In this document: one piece after another, positions 58,201 through 64,000 of the stretch
Layout: every line of letters starts with the position of its first letter
How positions within the stretch are numbered: the stretch's first letter is position 1
Notes under the pieces: model-generated
What the model was told of the DNA's origin: nothing
Database searches by the model: none
Seen by the model: only the letters and a program-made list of their open reading frames with translations
Made by a program: the position numbers and the translations under genes
Assembly: GCA_001584585.1 (NCBI GenBank)
Contig: LSYV01000039.1
Coordinates: forward strand, 306,159-370,158
From: Gonium pectorale
Lineage: Eukaryota > Chlorophyta > Chlorophyceae > Chlamydomonadales > Volvocaceae
DNA length: 64,000 bases
Reading direction: 5' to 3'

Positions 58201-60645
58201 CGGCAACATGCCAGTGTTGCTTGAGGCGGAGAAGCCCGTGGAGCTGCACAAGGTGTTTGGGCAGGAGACGAAGAAGGTATTGATCGCGGCCGCGCCTGAA
58301 AACGGCGCGGACGCCAAGCTCAAGCTGTCGGAGACTGCGATCGACTGTGCTGCTGAGCTGGCACGGGATTGCGGCTCGGGAGGTGAGGCTGCAAGGAAGT
58401 GAAGGGGCAAGCGGCGACTGTGATTGCTCGTACCCTAGCGGCTTCATGCCCGGCGCTCATGCGTATCCTTCGCTGTCCCCTTCGCTTGCCTGTCAGGGCA
58501 AAGCTGGATCAAGACTGCCGAGCAGAGCCTGAAGCTGTTGATCAAACGGCTGCGCGGATACACCTACACAACTGGCCAGCGGGAGGGCTTACTGGCCTTC
58601 TTGAGGACCATGTCCGGCGCACAACAGGCGCTGCCAGGGTGTATTAACGCACAGACTCCTGCGGAGGCGGGCCCACGTGCGACAGCAGCGGGTCAACAGC
58701 ATGACAACATGACCGGCAAGGGCGCACTTCCCGGCGAAGACGCCCCACCGGCGCGGCAGCCAGCAGCAAGACAGGAAGCGAGGCAGCTGCAGAGCGGAGG
58801 AGCTCTGGAGCGCACGGCTCAGGCAGGTTCAGGCCAGGCCGACCGCCCCGTGAACCAGCAGACTCTTCAGCCGCAGCCTGGTCCTTCAGGCCGGGCCTCG
58901 GCTGCGGAGGGTTTGGGACACCTGCCGCCTATAGTGCCAGCTGACGCCAGGGACCAAGCCGCTCGCAGGACTGCAGGCCCCGTGCTGCAGCCCCAGCCCC
59001 AGCACAGCATCGGCCAGCGCATTCCTGGGGCTCGTGCCCACTTGCCGCCGGTGGGAGTGGCACAGGCCTCAACCGGCAACGGAGGCACCGCAGCAGGTGA
59101 TGGACATGCACGCCGTTCCGATATGGATATGGTTGAAGCGGACCCCTCGGGACTGCCGAAGGCGCACTTCACAAACGCTGAGTCCTTGCCGTGGCCCGAT
59201 GACCACCGGAGGCGCCTGGAGGGCTGCCGACCCTTCAAGGAGCTGCCGCCCTGGCCTACCAGCCTTCTGCCTGCCGGCGGCCATGGGCTGCAGGAGCAGC
59301 CTCGCCAACAGCTGCAGGCGCGGGAGGCGCAGCGGGCACCAGGTGACGCAGGAGGCAGCCAGCGGGCACAATCGGTAGAGCGTCAGAGGCCGCCGTCGCA
59401 GCCGCCGTTGCTAACCCTGACCGGCAAGGTTTTCCAGTCGAAACTGCGGCCGGTCGGCGCGAGCAAGTTTTTGCAGCTATCCATGCGTGACGCCTCCGTG
59501 CCATCCCGAGTGATAATCCTCTTCGTCGGGTAGGTTTGCAATTCTAGGTTGCCGTTGCATGTGGGCTAGTCTTCGATACCACAGCGTGGGTGTGGACACA
59601 CGCTCAAGTTCCATAAGAAGGGAGTGTTGTGCGATGGTGTAGAAGGGAAACATGGTGTTGTGGGAGCTGCAACGCCGGGACCAGCCTGTTCACAGTTGCG
59701 TGCAAAGCTTTTACACGCAAGCGAACGAAGCCCCACCACAAGAGTGGACAAACTGATGTCCCCTTGACAGGCCTACACCTAACCTCGAGGAGATACTTTC
59801 TGAGGTACCTCGAGGGACCGTGGTTGGAGTCTACGGAGCCGTCCCAGTGCCCTCAGACCAAGAAGGATCGGGCTGGCCACGCAGATGTCGGTTGCCGGTG
59901 GGCAGCCATGATTCAGCCCTGTGTGGGCTGGTGGTGGAGCCACGGACTGCCTATGCCGTGCAGCTGCGCCGGGCGATGACAGCCCTGAGCCAGCGGGCGG
60001 CGGCCCCCACGGTGATGGCTGGCTGCACGCCTGCGACCGTGGGTCGCGGCTGGGAGCCGGAACACAGCCAGGCCTCTGAAGTGCACCTGGCATGGCGGGT
60101 CACCTCGGGGAGCGCGGCGGCGGCAGGCACCTTGAGCCCGGCAGACACGTCTGCAGGCGGCACGGCAGCGGCCAGGACGCAGCCGCTGTTGGCAACGTCT
60201 CCCGCTGCCGCGCGGCATCGGCCGCTCGGCGCCGCCGGCCCGACGGCGGCGGGCGGTGCCGCGTCGGACGCCGCTGGCGGCACGGCCGCTCGTCCAACTG
60301 CGCTCACACCGCTCCAGGCGGCAGGGCCTGCAGGGGGGCCGGCGGCTCACAGACCCAGCGCAGCGTCAGCACCCAGTGCAAGCGTTCTCGTAGAGGTGGG
60401 TTTCCATGTGATTCCGCACGGGCAGCAACCCGCCTTCTGGCTATGATCGATCAGTGGCTGACTATGATGAGTCGTGTTCCGTGTGCTTGTAGGCTGCCCT
60501 TGACGAGATGCCCGTCAATGCGTGGCGCGGCATCCTCGCTGGCGGCCCTGGCATCACGGCGGCCGGCACTCAGGCGCAAGAGCACGACGATATCTGCATA
60601 CCAGCGACTCAGATGGCAGAAGATAATGTTGACGGTCTCCTGTGA
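52230..60645 (+). CDS. Large helical protein of unknown function, possible C-terminal OB-fold
   Basis: I do not recognise this family. Fifteen exons join without a phase error: 52230-53247, 53366-53546, 53674-53896, 54089-54214, 54420-54842, 54964-55119, 55344-55535, 55676-56399, 56602-56740, 56881-57327, 57481-57786, 57994-58382, 58497-59529, 59771-60395, 60493-60645; 2,044 residues. Residues about 1-220 are low complexity with a possible nuclear signal (SKRARLEDG at about 230). Residues about 260-1480 are mostly leucine/alanine helices suggestive of a HEAT/ARM-like solenoid (ANYAQLQAAVDLLLLLVTEL; AEQSLKLLIKRLRGYTYTTG). A long Gln/Pro/Gly linker follows. About 1750-1830 shows the strand order of an OB-fold (LTLTGKVFQSKLRPVG, FLQLSMRDASVPSRVIILFV, RGTVVGVYGAV). 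A Mediator, DNA-repair or telomere-complex subunit is conceivable, but nothing proves it. The start is uncertain; ATG 52566 is an alternative. Confidence 0.75.
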
Positions 60646-61686
60646 CCCGTAGACAGACAAGAGTTGCCGGCGTAGGATGCCCGCTATGAGGCTAGTAGAC
60701 TTCATAGCCGTCACGCTGTACGATTGTCCCCAGGCGCATTGCGGAAGCAACACCGGCAGCTGTGGGCCGCTAGCGCCTCCCTTCGGTTGGAGTGCATGGG
60801 CATGGCGCATAACTCCCATGCGTACCCCGGAACTGCACGGGTTAACGCCTAGCGTTGCGGGGCTCTTGGAATTATGTTATGCGATATGGCCTACAAGGAT
60901 GACAAGGTATAAAGCGCACCGACACTACCTCTCCTACAGCAAGCATGTGGACCCGAGGTAGGCGTGTCTGCTACCACAGCAGATCCTCATCTGCGCACGT
61001 GCCATGCACCACAGTTTGGAATGCCTATAAAAGGGCTTTGCTCTCACACCCACATCCATCGGCGTGTCATAAATACCACCACACAAAGCAACGAGGATTC
61101 AGTGCGTTCCGCATCTGGCAGGGTGGCATCACGTCCGAGACGGATGAATAAACATTTGGGGACGGACTACAAGCTACGTGTTCAACACGCCCAGTTCGCT
61201 TCCAGATCCGCACTTTTTGCGCCTATGCACCGAACACACGATTTGCGTAAGGAATACACAGTGTTGCCGTGACAACCTGGGGCATGAATGCGGTCTCCAT
61301 TGGCAAGCAGTGCGGTTGCGGAATCCAACACGGGCGAGGTCATAAACGCCACCCAGGTCCCACCATGGTGTCAGCCTCGGCCGCATGCAAGCCACAACGG
61401 ACATAAGTAAAGCCCGCGGCCACGGGGTGTGCCCACTCCGCCCTTTCAGGACGGCATTGTGTACGATTCTTTAACACTGTTATCTCAACGCATCTGTATC
61501 AACTGCCTATGCTGCATCTACCTGCCTCTGTACTGGCATGCATCGGCGCGCCCTGCCCTTAGTTAATGCGCCCGCGACGTCCGGAGGCCACGGCCTTGAA
61601 CCGTCAGCCACAGAATGTCATACCAGTCCCGCGTCTATAACGCCCAACTCTGCTTTGCACAAGCCTATCGCCCCCAACCTCACGTC
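60646..61686. other. Convergent 3' regions of the large unknown gene and the VPS13-like gene
   Basis: 1.0 kb, no gene recognised on either strand; frames up to 102 codons without motifs. Confidence 0.5.
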
Positions 61687-64000
61687 TCAGCCCATGATCC
61701 GTAGGTCATGAACTGCCACCTCGGCACCGGCGCTGCTGCTGTTGTTGGCGGCCGCCGCCAGGCTGCCGGCGTTGCGGGCGCCCGAGCCGTTGTGACCGAT
61801 GTGGAAGTTAAGCCGGAAGATGAGGTTCCTGTGGCTCTCCGCCGTGGATGTGCGCATGCCCTTGCGAAGCGGCAGCTTGAGGGACATGCGCCCTAGCTTG
61901 ACCGGCTTATGGTACTCCACGTTGATTGCGTACCCGCGCTCCAGGCCCCGGATGTTGTCGATGTGGTCGTTCGGGATGACCCACTTGACGCGGTACGTCA
62001 CCGCTATCTCGCTGTTGGCGTGGATGGCGGCCGAGCTGCCCGCAAGCGCGGCGGCCGACGATGAGGCGGAGGAGGGCGAGTGGCGCCGCGCGTAGATGTA
62101 GGCCAGGTGGCGGTTGGTGAGCAGCACCACGCGTGTGGGGCGCGCCGCCACCACGTCCAACACCTCATCATCCACCAGCGCAGAGGAGATGGCGGGCAGC
62201 GCGTTCTACAGCGGGGAACAAGTGCAACGGTCCCGTTTGCATACTTGCGCGGCGACACTTCAAAATTTCAGGCAACGCTGCACTGGAAGCATTGCGAGTA
62301 CCGAGCAAATGCGTAGCAGTGCTGCGGCAAGGATGCGAAGCGCAGCGCATGGTGCGCACCTGCCACGCCGCGATGAGCGCCGAGAGGTAGGCTTCCTGCA
62401 CGGCGCTGGCGCGCGCCGCCTGCACCACGTCCGTGATGGCCACGCCGGGCGCCTGCACCCGCCGCACCAGCTTGCCCTGGATGCCGCGCTTGCCCAGGCA
62501 CAGCAGGCCGGTGCCTTGCAGCATCTTGCTGGTGGCCTCAACGGTGCCCGCCACGGGGCGCAGCACCATGCCTAGAGTCGCCTTGGCCAGGCCCGTGGGA
62601 ACGCCAGCCACAGCCATCCCGCGCTTCCAGCGGGCACCTGCACGACATCAGATGAAGCGGTGCTCTGAGATGCAGAGTACGAAGAACGACGATATGGACT
62701 TGATTTCAGCATCGGACTCATACTGCGTACTTAACCCATGCACTTAACTGCATGCTGTATGGCGTCCTCTCCAAGCACTCACCGGCTGCGGTGTCGTGCA
62801 TGAAGCCGTACGCGGCTGCCATGAAGCCCAGCAGCACGTCCTTCTGCCCCAGGTACAATGCGTCGATGAACGTCTGCGGCTTGACGGTGAAGCGCCGCGC
62901 CGCCTCTGAGTCGGACAGATTGGCCGTTTCCGTCGAGAAGCGCGGCGGCAGGATGTCCATGACCGCGCACATAGCCCGGCTGATCACGCCGATGACCTGT
63001 TAGGCACGGCGCGTGTTGCAGCGGGCAGACGTCTCTGACGCTATCGCGATCCCAATAGGGCATTACGGTAGCCGTCCTCTGCGCGCACCTGTCCGGTGAG
63101 TGTGAAGGTGACGTAGCCCACGCGCATAGGTATCTGAACTGGCGAGACGCGCTTGGCCGCGACGTCGTGCCCAAGGTCCACCAGCGCCAGGCCTGCCCAG
63201 ATGACGGACGCCGGGATGGCTGCAATGGCGGGGCCCGCGCCGCCCAGCACTTTGCGCGCCTGCGCCAGCGCGATCCACGAGTAATGCCGCCACAGCGTGT
63301 TCACCAGCGATACCCTGTTCACGAGGCGGTTCTGGAAGGCGACGAACTCGAGCTGGATTGGAGCCTGCATACAGGGTTCACGCCAGCCTCTTAGCATGGA
63401 ATGAGCGTTTTTTTGCATAACGGCGCTCACGTCGGCGTAGGCGGTCAGTCCTGTGTACCATCTTATTTGCCAGGCAACGGAGACGCGCCGGACGCCATAC
63501 GGACGAGCAGTGCTCTCTGACAAACCAGCCAGGACCGCTTACCGCTGTTACGTTGATTAGCTGGAAGCCGTTGCTGCCCGATACTCGGCCAAGAAAGCCG
63601 CGGAGCATGGAGCGCTGCCCCTCCTTCGCCTGCGCATGAGCATACCGAGGACGCGACGCGATCACGCTTATGCACGTCGTTCAGCCACATACACAGTTAC
63701 GGCCTGGCCTACGACCAAGCCCGTTACGCGCAGCGCCTCTATACAGTGGCACAAGGTTGCGCTTCGGATAATAAGGTTTAGAAGTCCCTTGCACTCACGC
63801 TCGAGTTCGCCGACTGCCCGGCGTTGAAGCTGCTGGACAGCGACAGCGTCACATTTACAAAGATGTCCGACAGGTAGAAATCCTGGTGGTGGTAAAGCAC
63901 AAGGCGGGTTACGTGTCCGCTTGGGCAGCAATATGTGAGGGTGACCAAGCGCACGCAAGATCTGATCCCACTTCATCTGTTCGTACGTACCCCAAGATAG
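61687..64000 (-). CDS. C-terminal part of a VPS13-like bridge lipid-transfer protein (5' end outside window)
   Basis: Probable C-terminus of a VPS13/chorein-family protein, which moves lipids between membranes at contact sites. Exons in transcript order: about 63882-63799 (may extend to the right edge), 63629-63543, 63364-63089, 62996-62783, 62637-62360, 62205-61687; about 485 residues visible. Recognisable pieces: DFYLSDIFVNVTLSLSSSF; GSNGFQLINVTAAPIQLEFV; a helical segment SWIALAQARKVLGGAG; the family-typical region before the end, GVPTGLAKATLGMVLRPVAG continuing TVEATSKMLQG, like the AKGxxGxxxRPxxGxxDxxS region of VPS13. The last exon holds a PH-like domain (TRVVLLTNRHLAYIYARR, YRVKWVIPNDHIDNIRGLE) ending in a Ser/Ala/Asn-rich loop. 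ATG2 or another bridge-like protein was considered; VPS13 fits better because of the C-terminal PH-like module. Phase is consistent at all five internal joins. Confidence 0.65.

Noticed and set aside
52230..60645. Assignment of the large protein to Mediator subunit MED12
   Set aside because: A short WGTVRIE match and the general size suggested it, but no MED12 signature at the N-terminus was found and an OB-like end is not expected; left as unknown.
1..64000. Bacterial features: operons, Shine-Dalgarno sites, CRISPR arrays, prophage
   Set aside because: Every recognised gene is a spliced eukaryotic nuclear gene, except intronless ADAT3; no direct-repeat/spacer arrays or bacterial gene clusters are present.

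Overview
This is nuclear DNA of an intron-rich eukaryote, most likely a green alga (Chlorophyta, probably Chlamydomonadales/Volvocales-like). The evidence is a high-GC genome, protein genes cut into many short exons with GTGAGT/GTGCGN donors and CAG acceptors, an Alfin1-like PHD protein (a green-lineage family), Ala/Gly/Pro/Gln-rich insertions inside conserved proteins, and TGTAA pentanucleotides (the usual chlorophyte poly(A) signal) downstream of several genes. An IQCH-like gene suggests that the organism builds flagella at some stage. I saw no bacterial operons, CRISPR arrays, rRNA or convincing tRNA genes. I assembled exon structures by hand from splice sites, frame continuity and family conservation. 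All assembled models keep phase across every junction.

Layout (genomic span of coding sequence). Left part: GRP170/HYOU1-type ER chaperone (minus, 3' end beyond base 1, start 6164); TM9SF/nonaspanin (minus, 6944-9748); a 3.8 kb stretch without recognisable genes that carries a 90 bp tandem repeat (9749-13511); ADAT3/TAD3 tRNA deaminase subunit (minus, intronless, 13512-14738); proteasome ATPase RPT5 (plus, 15068-16914); chaperonin CCT1/TCP-1 alpha (minus, 17866-22770).

Middle: a SCaMC/ATP-Mg-Pi-type mitochondrial carrier (plus, 23352-25491); a GRAM-like plus TLDc protein (plus, 27680-30679); an unusual membrane-anchored glutathione peroxidase with a long Gln/Pro/Thr-rich linker (minus, 31701-34497); exosome subunit RRP43 (plus, 35098-36139); IQCH-like protein (minus, 37061-43235).

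Right part: transcription elongation factor IWS1/SPN1 (plus, 43786-47354); Alfin-like PHD protein (minus, 49387-51181); a 2,044-residue helical protein of unknown function with a possible C-terminal OB-fold (plus, about 52230-60645); the C-terminal part of a VPS13-like lipid-transfer protein (minus, 61687 to beyond the right edge).

Most genes are housekeeping and not functionally linked. From 13.5 kb rightward they alternate in orientation, giving five divergent pairs with compact shared upstream regions (ADAT3/RPT5, CCT1/carrier, GPX/RRP43, IQCH/IWS1, Alfin/unknown) and convergent 3' ends between them. The most unusual items are the chimeric glutathione peroxidase (with a 13-nt microexon), the PHD finger whose zinc-binding His is a Cys, the large unidentified protein, and a probable GC-AG intron in the TLDc gene.
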